Origin: Parcubacteria group bacterium GW2011_GWB1_44_7
GTDB lineage: Bacteria; Patescibacteria; Paceibacteria; UBA9973; DSPV01
Assembly (NCBI GenBank): GCA_000999175.1
Contig: LCJJ01000007.1
Location: forward strand, 1-36,137
Reading direction: 5' to 3'
Length of the DNA: 36,137 nt
Part shown: piece after piece, positions 8,364-14,155 of the stretch
Position numbering within the stretch: the stretch's first letter is position 1
Layout: every line of letters begins with the position of its first letter
The notes under the pieces: generated by a model
Told to the model about the DNA's origin: nothing
What the model saw: only the letters and a program-made list of their open reading frames with translations
Database searches by the model: none
Made by a program: the position numbers and the translations under genes

Positions 8364-8957
8364 CTATCCGCGAGCGTTTTTCAGTGCTCTCGTCCACCAG
8401 ATAAGCTGAACCAGCATGGCTTCGGCGCTTTTAGTAAAAGATTCGAGCGCTCCGTCTTTCAGATTTTCCTTCTCGTCCAATAAAGTCCAATGTTGCGGAA
8501 TATGAACTGCTTGTCGAATCGGGGCCATTTGAAGCTCAATGGCATTCAAGCGAAGTTGTTCCACCGCTCTTGCCCCACCGACACTGCCGTAGCTTACGAA
8601 GGCGACCGGTTTATTGTTCCATTCCGGATAAACCCAGTCCAAGGCATTTTTCAGCACACCCGATGTTCCGTGATTATATTCCGGGGTGATGATGACAAAA
8701 GCGTCTCCCTCGGCGATCTTCTTGGTAAAACGAGCAACCGCTTTATTTTTGAACGGCCCCTGTTTATATGACGGACTTACCGGCTCATTATAAAACGGCA
8801 TATCATAATCGCGCAAATCCAGCGCTTCAGCCTCAATTTCTTTCTGTTTCCTAATCTCTCCGGTAATCCACGCGGCTGCCTTATCGCTGAAACGGGCTTC
8901 GCGAGTACTGCCGACAATAATTTTTATATTTAATTTTGCGTCGCATAAATCTGACAT
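8364..8957 (-). CDS. NADPH-dependent FMN reductase (flavodoxin fold)
   Basis: This family reduces FMN or quinone- and azo-type substrates with NAD(P)H in the cytoplasm. Two family motifs are clear: the FMN phosphate loop GSTREARFS near the start and PEYNHGTSGVLKNALDW in the middle. SYGSVGGARA follows at the third flavin-contact loop. I chose ATG at 8957 (197 residues, MSDLCDAKLN) because a promoter-like pair sits just upstream (TTACCC, 18 bases, TAATAT, then 8 bases to the ATG), suggesting a leaderless message. An ATG at 8975 would add six residues but falls inside that promoter. It converges on hsdR. The exact substrate cannot be read from sequence. Confidence 0.88.
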   Translation of the reverse strand: MSDLCDAKLNIKIIVGSTREARFSDKAAAWITGEIRKQKEIEAEALDLRDYDMPFYNEPVSPSYKQGPFKNKAVARFTKKIAEGDAFVIITPEYNHGTSGVLKNALDWVYPEWNNKPVAFVSYGSVGGARAVEQLRLNAIELQMAPIRQAVHIPQHWTLLDEKENLKDGALESFTKSAEAMLVQLIWWTRALKNARG

Positions 8958-8965
8958 ATTAAAAG

Positions 8966-8995
8966 ATATTAGCATATTCTAATAGGCAAGGGTAA
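8966..8995 (-). promoter_or_regulatory. Putative promoter of the FMN reductase gene
   Basis: Read on the minus strand: TTACCC (8990-8995), 18 bases, TAATAT (8966-8971). The ATG at 8957 is 8 bases beyond the -10 box, so the RNA would start at or next to the start codon. Confidence 0.45.
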
Positions 8996-9078
8996 GTGCT
9001 CACAAATCGCTAGTCGTGACTCTTTTCTTGATTTGCTGAACTTTCTCGGCACTCATCATAAAACAGTGGATAAAAAGA

Positions 9079-9110
9079 AACACCGCGAAAATCCTTTTCG
9101 CGGCGTTTTT
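9079..9110. terminator. Terminator after the small membrane protein gene
   Basis: CCGCGAAAA (9083-9091) pairs with TTTTCGCGG, with extra pairs outside and a run of T on each strand. It lies 18 bases past the stop of the minus-strand gene at 9128-9370. Confidence 0.75.
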
Positions 9111-9127
9111 GAAATCCTCTGAAATCC

Positions 9128-9370
9128 TTATTTCCCATTTTGGGAATCTATGGTCATTTGCCGATAAATCGGCTCCTTCTGTTTCAAAATCCTATCATGT
9201 GAAGCGCCACTGACCAGAATCAGCACGAATACTGTCACACAAAGAACAATGAACAGAACGAGTCCCGACCACCGACCATTCCATAAATCCAGGAATTTCG
9301 GAGGCGGAATCCTAAACAAATCCCTTGGTCCGTGATTCTGTCTCCATTTCGTAATGGTGTATCTATGCAT
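9128..9370 (-). CDS. Small single-pass membrane protein of unknown function
   Basis: This is an 80-residue protein with one strong membrane segment at ~34-56 (SGLVLFIVLCVTVFVLILVSG). The first 33 residues are basic and polar, so the N-terminus is probably inside and the C-terminus outside. I recognise no family. Support for a real gene comes from its own near-perfect promoter just upstream and a terminator just downstream, so it is a complete single-gene unit. The message would be leaderless or nearly so, since the -10 box ends 9 bases before the ATG. No signal peptidase motif is evident. Confidence 0.65.
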   Translation of the reverse strand: MHRYTITKWRQNHGPRDLFRIPPPKFLDLWNGRWSGLVLFIVLCVTVFVLILVSGASHDRILKQKEPIYRQMTIDSQNGK

Positions 9371-9379
9371 CTGTCCAGC

Positions 9380-9407
9380 ATTATAGGATATAAAAGGATT
9401 TTGTCAA
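9380..9407 (-). promoter_or_regulatory. Consensus promoter of the small membrane protein gene
   Basis: On the minus strand: TTGACA (9402-9407), 16 bases, TATAAT (9380-9385). Both boxes match the sigma-70 consensus exactly. Only 9 bases separate the -10 box from the ATG at 9370. Confidence 0.85.
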
Positions 9408-9430
9408 GCTTACAATTTTTTCTAAGTTTT

Positions 9431-9460
9431 TTGGCATAACTGTCGCAGTTATGTTAGGAT
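9431..9460 (+). promoter_or_regulatory. Putative promoter with an operator-like dyad in the spacer
   Basis: TTGGCA (9431-9436), 18 bases, TAGGAT (9455-9460). The spacer carries a perfect inverted repeat, CATAACTG (9435-9442) tcg CAGTTATG (9446-9453), which is the size and place of a repressor site. It would drive the plus-strand RNA that ends at 9776. Confidence 0.45.
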
Positions 9461-9466
9461 AATTTT

Positions 9467-9776
9467 GGTTAGTTCCTACTTGGAAAACACTCGTATGCTG
9501 TGTTCCCATATCGGTCCCGTCTTGTATCCTCTACATTGCAAGCAACAACGAACTCAACCGGCTTCCCGCCAAGAAATTCATCTTGAGCCGGCGAAGCGAG
9601 CCATCATCTTCTTGTGGCTCGCTTCTTTCTTATTATGGTGTAAAATGTCTTTAAAGGAGGACGCCATAGAATTGCCTCCGAGGTCATAGAATGAGAGGCA
9701 CATTCATACGTCGAGTTGGTTCCGTTCATCCACAAGGTGAACGCATCGCGGGCTCTAGGATGAGCCCGCTTTTTTT
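9467..9776 (+). ncRNA. Candidate structured non-coding RNA (plus strand)
   Basis: No convincing protein is encoded here, but the stretch is bounded by a promoter-like pair (9431-9460) and an intrinsic terminator (9748-9776). Inside are an 11-base perfect hairpin (GAAGCGAGCCA 9593-9603 with TGGCTCGCTTC 9615-9625), a stem CCGGCT/AGCCGG (9558-9563 with 9586-9591), and GGAGG/CCTCC (9656-9660 with 9675-9679), which buries a perfect ribosome-binding-site sequence. A further hairpin (GTTCA/TGAAC) precedes the terminator. The RNA would be ~310 bases. It does not match the tmRNA, RNase P or SRP RNA motifs I know. A 34-codon frame from ATG 9691 runs through the terminator and is a weak alternative. Confidence 0.4.
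9748..9776 (+). terminator. Strong intrinsic terminator
   Basis: GCGGGCTC (9748-9755) pairs perfectly with GAGCCCGC (9762-9769) and is followed by seven T. Confidence 0.85.
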
Positions 9777-9794
9777 GTTGGCGCTAAAAAATTA

Positions 9795-9983
9795 AAAAAG
9801 AAAAAAGCGGGTCGCGCGCAACCATATGTTGCCGTCACGACCCGCTGCTCGTCGCACTCACAATGTGAGTGGGGGAAGAAAAACAACGGGAACTTGCTGG
9901 AAATCGGTACTGCATGGTGTTTTGCAGGTATGGGAGTGGGAGGGGGGACTCACCGAGAAATCCAAACAAGTTCCCGTAAATCT
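9795..9983 (-). ncRNA. Candidate structured non-coding RNA (minus strand), convergent with the previous one
   Basis: The predicted RNA starts ~7 bases after a promoter-like pair (ATAGTA/ACGCAA on the plus strand, 9990-10017) and ends in a long terminator hairpin with a T-rich tail. Its 5' part closes on itself: ACGGGAACTTG (9967-9977 read on minus) pairs with CAAGTTCCCGT (9886-9896), 11 perfect pairs enclosing ~70 bases with inner stems CGGT/ACCG and CTGCA/TGCAG. A middle hairpin CACTCAC-aat-GTGAGTG lies at 9855-9871. The terminator has AGCGGGTCG (9806-9814) pairing with CGACCCGCT (9838-9846). The length (~189) is like 6S RNA, but the fold is three hairpins in a row rather than one rod. I recognise no family. 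Confidence 0.5.
9797..9846 (-). terminator. Terminator of the minus-strand RNA
   Basis: A nine-pair stem (9806-9814 with 9838-9846) has an inner GCAAC/GTTGC stem. On the minus strand it is followed by TTTTTTCTTTTTT. Confidence 0.85.
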
Positions 9984-9989
9984 AATTAG

Positions 9990-10017
9990 ATAGTAACTCT
10001 TATAAAAAAATACGCAA
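9990..10017 (-). promoter_or_regulatory. Putative promoter of the minus-strand RNA
   Basis: On the minus strand: TTGCGT (10012-10017), 16 bases, TACTAT (9990-9995). The expected start near 9983 falls a few bases before the closing stem of the RNA. Confidence 0.5.
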
Positions 10018-10066
10018 CTTGACTAACTATTATTTTTGTATTCTATATAAAAACACCTTTATCCTT

Positions 10067-10786
10067 CTAACGACCAATATTTCTGGACAAACCGGCGGTA
10101 TCGGGCAATTCCGTTACCAATTTTATTACTGTTTCTTCGTCATCCACGATTTGGTAAATTGTCATATCTTTTTCTTCAATCGCCCGGTGTCTTTTAAAAA
10201 CTTCTTGGCGAATGAAATCGTCCAATTTATTCCAATAATCGCTACCCACTAAAATCAGCGGCACCGGAAAAATTTTTTTAGTGTGCAGCAATTCCAAAAT
10301 TTCAAAGAATTCGTCCAAAGTGCCGAAACCTCCCGGAAAAAAAAGATAGGCTTCGGCGGCAAAAGATAATACCGTTTTGCGGCTGAAAAAATAGCGGAAT
10401 TCGGTGGAATCGGTTAGATATTTATTGAGTGATTGGTTTTCCGGCAGTTTAATGTTCAAACCAACCGATTGGCCGCCGGCTTCAAAAGCGCCGCGATTGG
10501 CCGCTTCCATAATACCTCCGCCGGCGCCGGTGATGACCGCGTAACCAAGCTTGGCGAATCTACCCGCTAAGCGACGGGCTGTTTGGTAATGCTCGTTATC
10601 TTCTTTGAAAAGAGAGGAGCCAAAAAAAGAAACTGACTTCGGGTATTTTCTTAAGAGTTCAAAGCCTCTGATAAATTCTTCCTGAATCCGGGAAACTCGC
10701 GCTTCGGTTTCTTCCGTTACTTCTTTGGCTGATAACGGCTTGACTAACGGCTCGGTGAATTTTCCGTTTGATTGGTTTAGGTTCAT
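10067..10786 (-). CDS. LOG/TIGR00730-family Rossmann-fold nucleotide hydrolase
   Basis: Members cleave nucleoside 5'-monophosphates to base and ribose 5-phosphate (cytokinin-activating or general nucleotide salvage). The two signature motifs are present: GGGIMEAANRGA (89-100) and PGGFGTLDE (151-159). The SVSFFGSS strand at 51-58 opens the Rossmann fold. Residues 1-40 form a charged helical start outside the core. Length (239) suits the longer bacterial members. It is a single-gene unit with its own promoter, and the -10 box is only 6 bases from the ATG, so the message is probably leaderless. The direct substrate is not certain; the family call is. Confidence 0.9.
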   Translation of the reverse strand: MNLNQSNGKFTEPLVKPLSAKEVTEETEARVSRIQEEFIRGFELLRKYPKSVSFFGSSLFKEDNEHYQTARRLAGRFAKLGYAVITGAGGGIMEAANRGAFEAGGQSVGLNIKLPENQSLNKYLTDSTEFRYFFSRKTVLSFAAEAYLFFPGGFGTLDEFFEILELLHTKKIFPVPLILVGSDYWNKLDDFIRQEVFKRHRAIEEKDMTIYQIVDDEETVIKLVTELPDTAGLSRNIGR

Positions 10787-10792
10787 GTCGCC

Positions 10793-10821
10793 ATTTTAAT
10801 CGGTTTCAGAAAATTTTGCAA
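10793..10821 (-). promoter_or_regulatory. Promoter of the LOG-family gene
   Basis: On the minus strand: TTGCAA (10816-10821), 17 bases, TAAAAT (10793-10798), then GGCGAC and the ATG. A start 7 bases after the -10 box would be the A of the ATG. Confidence 0.7.
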
Positions 10822-10844
10822 TGATTTTGTTATTGATTGTTATC

Positions 10845-10853
10845 TGGTAAAAT
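10845..10853 (+). promoter_or_regulatory. Extended -10 promoter element
   Basis: TGG-TAAAAT (TG 10845-10846, hexamer 10848-10853), with a weak -35 (TTTTGT, 10825-10830). It lies 29 bases before the 28-residue peptide and diverges from the LOG-family promoter. Confidence 0.45.
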
Positions 10854-10882
10854 AGAGTGATTAGAAAATTTAAAAAAATAAC

Positions 10883-10969
10883 ATGACTAAAACTAAATGG
10901 ATTGCGGTAACAATAGCGTTGGCGGTAATTTTTTACTTTCTTGCCGGTAATCTTGTTTTTACTAAATAA
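10883..10969 (+). CDS. 28-residue single-span membrane peptide
   Basis: ATG at 10883 opens a frame for a basic start (MTKTKW), a hydrophobic segment of ~18 residues (IAVTIALAVIFYFLAGNL) and a short basic end (TK) before TAA. The composition is that of a real small membrane protein rather than random AT-rich sequence. It lies 18 bases before the next gene, after an extended -10 box. No ribosome binding site is seen. No family recognised. Confidence 0.5.
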   Translation: MTKTKWIAVTIALAVIFYFLAGNLVFTK

Positions 10970-10987
10970 CAAAGGTAGTATTCGGCC

Positions 10988-11263
10988 ATGAGTTTTGAGA
11001 GCTATAAAGGCGAAAATCTAAAATTAAGTTCGGAAATGCAGGTGGAACTTGCCCGCAGATTTTATGGATTGCCAAAAAAGGCAAAAGGAAAAGAGTTGGA
11101 CGATATTGTGCTTCGTTGGATTGAGGTAAATGACCACTCGAATTCCAGCGAATTCAGAAAATTAGTTGAAAAGCGTCCTGAATTGATTGAATTATACAAA
11201 ACAAACCCCGACGCCGCTCTTGCTCAAATCGAAGAGCAAATATATGAAAAAGAAACTGCTTGA
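10988..11263 (+). CDS. Hypothetical protein upstream of proS
   Basis: This is a 91-residue, charged, probably all-helical protein (SSEMQVELARRFYGL, then a KKAKGKE turn and helices to the end). It has no membrane segment, Cys cluster or motif I recognise. A weak AAAGG lies 13 bases before the ATG. Its stop is 8 bases before the proS ATG, so the two are likely co-transcribed and possibly coupled. Function unknown. Confidence 0.7.
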   Translation: MSFESYKGENLKLSSEMQVELARRFYGLPKKAKGKELDDIVLRWIEVNDHSNSSEFRKLVEKRPELIELYKTNPDAALAQIEEQIYEKETA

Positions 11264-11271
11264 ATAATTTT

Positions 11272-12519
11272 ATGAGACAAAGCGAACTTTTCACAAAAAC
11301 TCGCAAGGAATCACCCGCCGGTGAAGAGGCGAAAAATGCCAAACTGCTGATTCGCGCCGGTTATCTTCACAAAGAAATGGCCGGTGTTTATTCCTATTTA
11401 CCGCTCGGTCTTTTGGCGCTCAATAAAATTATTGGCATTATTCGGCGCGAAATGAACGAGATTGGCGGGCAGGAAGTTTTTTTGTCAGCTTTACAAGACC
11501 CGGAGGTTTGGAAAAAAACCGGCCGTTGGAGCGACGAAGTTTTTGAAAATTGGTTCAAGACCAAAATCAAAACCGGCGGCGAGGCGGGTTTAAGTTTTAC
11601 CCATGAAGAGCCGCTCTCTAATTTGATGAAAAATCAAATCAGCTCGTTCCGCGACTTGCCCCGCTATGTTTATCAATTTCAAACAAAATTCCGCAACGAA
11701 CCGCGCGCTCGCAGCGGCATCATTCGCGGCCGCGAGTTTTTGATGAAGGACTTATATTCTTTTTCGCGCAATCAGAAAGAGCATGAAATGTTTTATGAAA
11801 AAGCCAAACAAGCTTATCAAAATATTTTTGCCGATGCCGGCATCGGCGCTCAAACTTATATCACTTACGCTTCCGGCGGTTCGTTCAGTAAATATTCACA
11901 CGAATTTCAAACGGTTACCGATGCCGGCGAAGACACTATTTACCTTTGCGAAAATTGTCGAGTGGCGGTGAACAAGGAAATTTTCGCCGAGCAAAACACC
12001 TGTCCGAAATGCGGAGCAAAAGTTCTAGCCGAAAAACGAGCGGTGGAAGTGGGCAACATTTTTTCGCTCGGCACCCGTTTTTCCGAGGCTTTTGACTTAA
12101 ATTATCTTGATGAAAAAGGCGACAAAAAATTAGTGGTGATGGGCAGTTATGGTATTGGGCCGAGTCGGCTGCTCGGCGCAATTGTGGAAGTCTTGGCGGA
12201 TGAAAAAGGCATCGTTTGGCCAAAAACCGTGGCGCCATTTCAAATTCATTTAATCGCCGTTTTTGATGAAAATGGCAAAGTTCAACCTGCCGCTGAAAAA
12301 CTTTATAATAAACTTTTGGAAAAGGGGATTGAAACGCTATTTGACGACCGCAATATTCGCGCCGGTGAAAAATTCGCCGATGCCGACCTTATCGGCATTC
12401 CCTTGCGCGTTGTTATCAGCGAAAAAACTTTAAAGGAAAACAAAATAGAAATCAAAGAACGCGCCGGCGGCGAAATCAAAATGGTTTCCGAAAGCGAATT
12501 AATTAAAACCTGTGCCTAA
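11272..12519 (+). CDS. proS: Prolyl-tRNA synthetase, short form without editing domain
   Basis: This class II synthetase charges tRNA-Pro. Visible landmarks: the N-terminal family start (SELFTKTRKESPAGEE), motif 2 in FRNEPRARSGIIRGREF (140-156) and motif 3 GSYGIGPSR (291-299). The C-terminal anticodon-binding domain starts at ~310. Most bacterial ProRS carry a ~180-residue INS editing domain between motifs 2 and 3; here it is replaced by a short zinc ribbon (CENC 226-229, CPKC 244-247), so the protein has only 415 residues. It cannot edit Ala-tRNA-Pro in cis. I chose ATG 11272 over TTG 11260 because the family start begins MRQSELF. Its last 21 bases overlap the convergent toxin gene. Confidence 0.95.
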   Translation: MRQSELFTKTRKESPAGEEAKNAKLLIRAGYLHKEMAGVYSYLPLGLLALNKIIGIIRREMNEIGGQEVFLSALQDPEVWKKTGRWSDEVFENWFKTKIKTGGEAGLSFTHEEPLSNLMKNQISSFRDLPRYVYQFQTKFRNEPRARSGIIRGREFLMKDLYSFSRNQKEHEMFYEKAKQAYQNIFADAGIGAQTYITYASGGSFSKYSHEFQTVTDAGEDTIYLCENCRVAVNKEIFAEQNTCPKCGAKVLAEKRAVEVGNIFSLGTRFSEAFDLNYLDEKGDKKLVVMGSYGIGPSRLLGAIVEVLADEKGIVWPKTVAPFQIHLIAVFDENGKVQPAAEKLYNKLLEKGIETLFDDRNIRAGEKFADADLIGIPLRVVISEKTLKENKIEIKERAGGEIKMVSESELIKTCA

Positions 12520-12846
12520 TTTTAAATAATCTCTAATTCTTTCTCGGTTTTCATTTGTTTTGTTGCCCTTAAAATACATTTCAATGTAAACAAAAGCTGC
12601 CGTATCATTATGATAGGCGTATATCACCCTGATTGATCTGCCTCGCAAACTTTTACACGCAAGACGCACTTTTACGAGTTTAACCTTTTCAGAATGATAA
12701 ATAATCGTAAAATTTTTACCACTACCTGTTGGCAAAACACGGAGCACATCTTCTAAATCATTGAAATCTTGATGAAGACTGCGATATCTCTTTGAAAGTC
12801 TTTTGAATTCTCTTTCAAATTCCGGCAATGAATCAAAGTGGTTCAT
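12499..12846 (-). CDS. RelE/HigB-like toxin of a toxin-antitoxin pair
   Basis: This 115-residue basic protein has the pattern of the RelE superfamily: an N-terminal helix pair (EFEREFKRLSKRYRSL) and a beta-sheet core (FTIIYHSEKVKLVKVRLA, SIRVIYAYHND, FVYIEMYFKGNK). A final helix (ENRERIRDYLKL) follows. Such toxins usually cut mRNA on the ribosome. The ATG at 12846 overlaps the end of the antitoxin gene by 14 bases, the usual coupled arrangement; an upstream ATG at 12891 would lie deeper inside the antitoxin. The last 21 bases run into the 3' end of proS on the other strand. Exact catalytic residues cannot be assigned. Confidence 0.75.
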   Translation of the reverse strand: MNHFDSLPEFEREFKRLSKRYRSLHQDFNDLEDVLRVLPTGSGKNFTIIYHSEKVKLVKVRLACKSLRGRSIRVIYAYHNDTAAFVYIEMYFKGNKTNENRERIRDYLKLGTGFN

Positions 12847-13633
12847 ATTCTCGCACTGATGTTTCTTCCGGACGGTAAAAAACATGCTCATAATTAATTA
12901 CTTCTTTATCTTTCGCCACAAGCCACGGCGTATCTTTATGGGACAAATTTGAAATTTGTGTAGCTGTAAAATCAGATAAACGATTGAGCTCCCAATCTAT
13001 ATGGGCAATTTCTTGACCTGATAATTCAGAAAGGTCGACCGGTTCATTTGGGTTTACCAAATATTTGGTTTGATCATATTTGTAAAATTTGCTTTTTATC
13101 GCTTCAATTTTCCCTTTTTTTTCAAGTTCAGAAATAATTTTTGCGAAAGCGACAGGTGTTGGCCCATGAGTATTCTTCATATACCGTGCGCCGATGAGCT
13201 GTTCTTCAAATTTCTCGTAATAATCAAAATCAATAAAATAGAGCAACTTATACAACACGGTCTGACCGATATTGGGCTTGCCTCCGACTTTGGACAATAT
13301 ATACAAGAGGACTTGTTTGAATTTTTTTATTTTTTCTTGTGGTACAGAAATCCTTTCTCGGATTTCGTCATCAATCTTTTTAGTTTTTTTTATTTTCTCA
13401 TCTTTCTCCAAAATAACTTCGGGCATTGAAACCTTGCCTATTTGTATATCCTCAAGTGAAATCTCAAAAATCTTGCTAAGTTCGCCCGCCTCAGCAAGCG
13501 TAAGCTCTCGCTTTCCCTGTTCAAAAGCGATATATGAAGAACGAGAGATACTGAGCTTTTCAGCAATTTCTAATTGCGAAAAACCACGCTTAACGCGCAG
13601 TGACTTGATAAATGCGAAGTATTTATTAAACAT
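12833..13633 (-). CDS. HTH-Panacea (DUF4065/SocA-like) antitoxin
   Basis: The N-terminal HTH_3/XRE DNA-binding domain lies at residues ~8-65 (IKSLRVKRGFSQLEIAEKL, ISRSSYIAFEQGKRELT). A linker of ~45 residues follows. The Panacea domain spans ~105-250: VLYKLLYFIDFDYYEK, then the conserved HGPTPVAF and the later DWELNRLSDFTATQISNLSH. Panacea is an antitoxin domain paired with many unrelated toxins, so the downstream RelE-like gene is its likely partner. The HTH domain should repress the operon, which fits the inverted repeat over the promoter. The -10 box ends 6 bases before the ATG, so translation is probably leaderless. Confidence 0.88.
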   Translation of the reverse strand: MFNKYFAFIKSLRVKRGFSQLEIAEKLSISRSSYIAFEQGKRELTLAEAGELSKIFEISLEDIQIGKVSMPEVILEKDEKIKKTKKIDDEIRERISVPQEKIKKFKQVLLYILSKVGGKPNIGQTVLYKLLYFIDFDYYEKFEEQLIGARYMKNTHGPTPVAFAKIISELEKKGKIEAIKSKFYKYDQTKYLVNPNEPVDLSELSGQEIAHIDWELNRLSDFTATQISNLSHKDTPWLVAKDKEVINYEHVFYRPEETSVREYEPL

Positions 13634-13639
13634 ACAAAT

Positions 13640-13668
13640 ATCTTATTCTAATGATGTCAGGAAGTCAA
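13640..13668 (-). promoter_or_regulatory. Promoter of the toxin-antitoxin operon
   Basis: On the minus strand: TTGACT (13663-13668), 17 bases, TAAGAT (13640-13645), then ATTTGT and the ATG at 13633. Confidence 0.75.
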
Positions 13669-13695
13669 ACTAGTATGTGTATAACTTCTTGACAT
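13654..13695. promoter_or_regulatory. Inverted-repeat operator candidate for the antitoxin
   Basis: ATGTCAGGAAGT (13654-13665) and ACTTCTTGACAT (13684-13695) are reverse complements with one mismatch, 18 bases apart. The inner arm overlaps the -35 box of the toxin-antitoxin promoter. An HTH antitoxin binding here would block transcription. Confidence 0.55.
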
Positions 13696-13969
13696 ACAAA
13701 ATATAGGGCCTTACATCAGACAAAATGGCGGTGTTCTGTCTGAATGGTACGTTGGAATCACTGACGATCCAGAAAAACGTCTTTTCACCGAACATAGTGT
13801 TCAGAAAAAAGATGGGGCATGGATTTACCGTGATGCTGGTACTTCAATAGTAGCTCGAGTAATCGAGCAAAATCTATTTGAAAAAGGTTGTGATGGTGGA
13901 CCTGGGGGAGGCGACGACAATACATGTTATGTCTACGCATACAAAATCTCTCCAAATACAAGAGAGTGA
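13685..13969 (+). pseudogene. Short GIY-YIG-like protein (WYVGI...), no start codon
   Basis: The frame is open from 13685, just after a TAA, to the TGA at 13967 and reads convincingly as protein: YIRQNGG, SEWYVGITDDPEKRLF, EHSV, GAWIYRDAG, ARVIEQNLFEKGCDGG, CYVYAYKISPNTRE. The WYVGIT-x-DPEKRL start and GCDGGPGGG stretch resemble small GIY-YIG-like proteins found widely in bacteria. There is no ATG, GTG or TTG before the conserved region; only ATA (13694) or CTG (13736) is available. The 5' end overlaps the operator of the toxin-antitoxin operon. It is most likely a remnant that lost its start when that module arrived, though a rare start codon is possible. Confidence 0.6.
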
Positions 13970-14074
13970 GGCCAACTTGAACAAAAGTTGCTGGTTTATA
14001 TAGATCTCGCGGAGAAAGAGAAATGATTGAGTTATTACTATTCACCAACGGAGCTAGAAAGGCATGCCTCGTTC

Positions 14075-14110
14075 AAAAAATAATCGCCATTGGGCGGTTA
14101 TTTTTTATTT
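14075..14110 (+). terminator. Intrinsic terminator
   Basis: AATAATCGCC pairs with GGCGGTTATT around ATTG and is followed by TTTTTTATTT. It ends the plus-strand stretch holding the GIY-YIG-like remnant. On the other strand it can also stop transcription from the nuclease gene. Confidence 0.7.
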
Positions 14111-14155
14111 GAATTTTCAACAAGCTTTATCTCGTCGTCAGTCAGACCATCATTG

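Noticed and set aside
9000..9059. 19-residue frame MMSAEKVQQIKKRVTTSDL on the minus strand before the FMN reductase
   Set aside because: Very short, no ribosome binding site, directly after a terminator; could be chance.
9465..9689. 74-codon plus-strand frame in the gene-free stretch
   Set aside because: The frame runs through strong hairpins and has no ribosome binding site or protein-like pattern; an RNA explanation fits better.
9691..9795. 34-codon frame starting MRGTFIRRVGSV after GAGG
   Set aside because: It reads through the strong terminator at 9748-9776, so a full message would rarely exist; kept only as an alternative to the RNA.
9795..9983. 6S RNA as identity of the minus-strand RNA
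   Set aside because: The length fits, but the 5' and 3' ends do not pair with each other to make the long rod with a central bubble.
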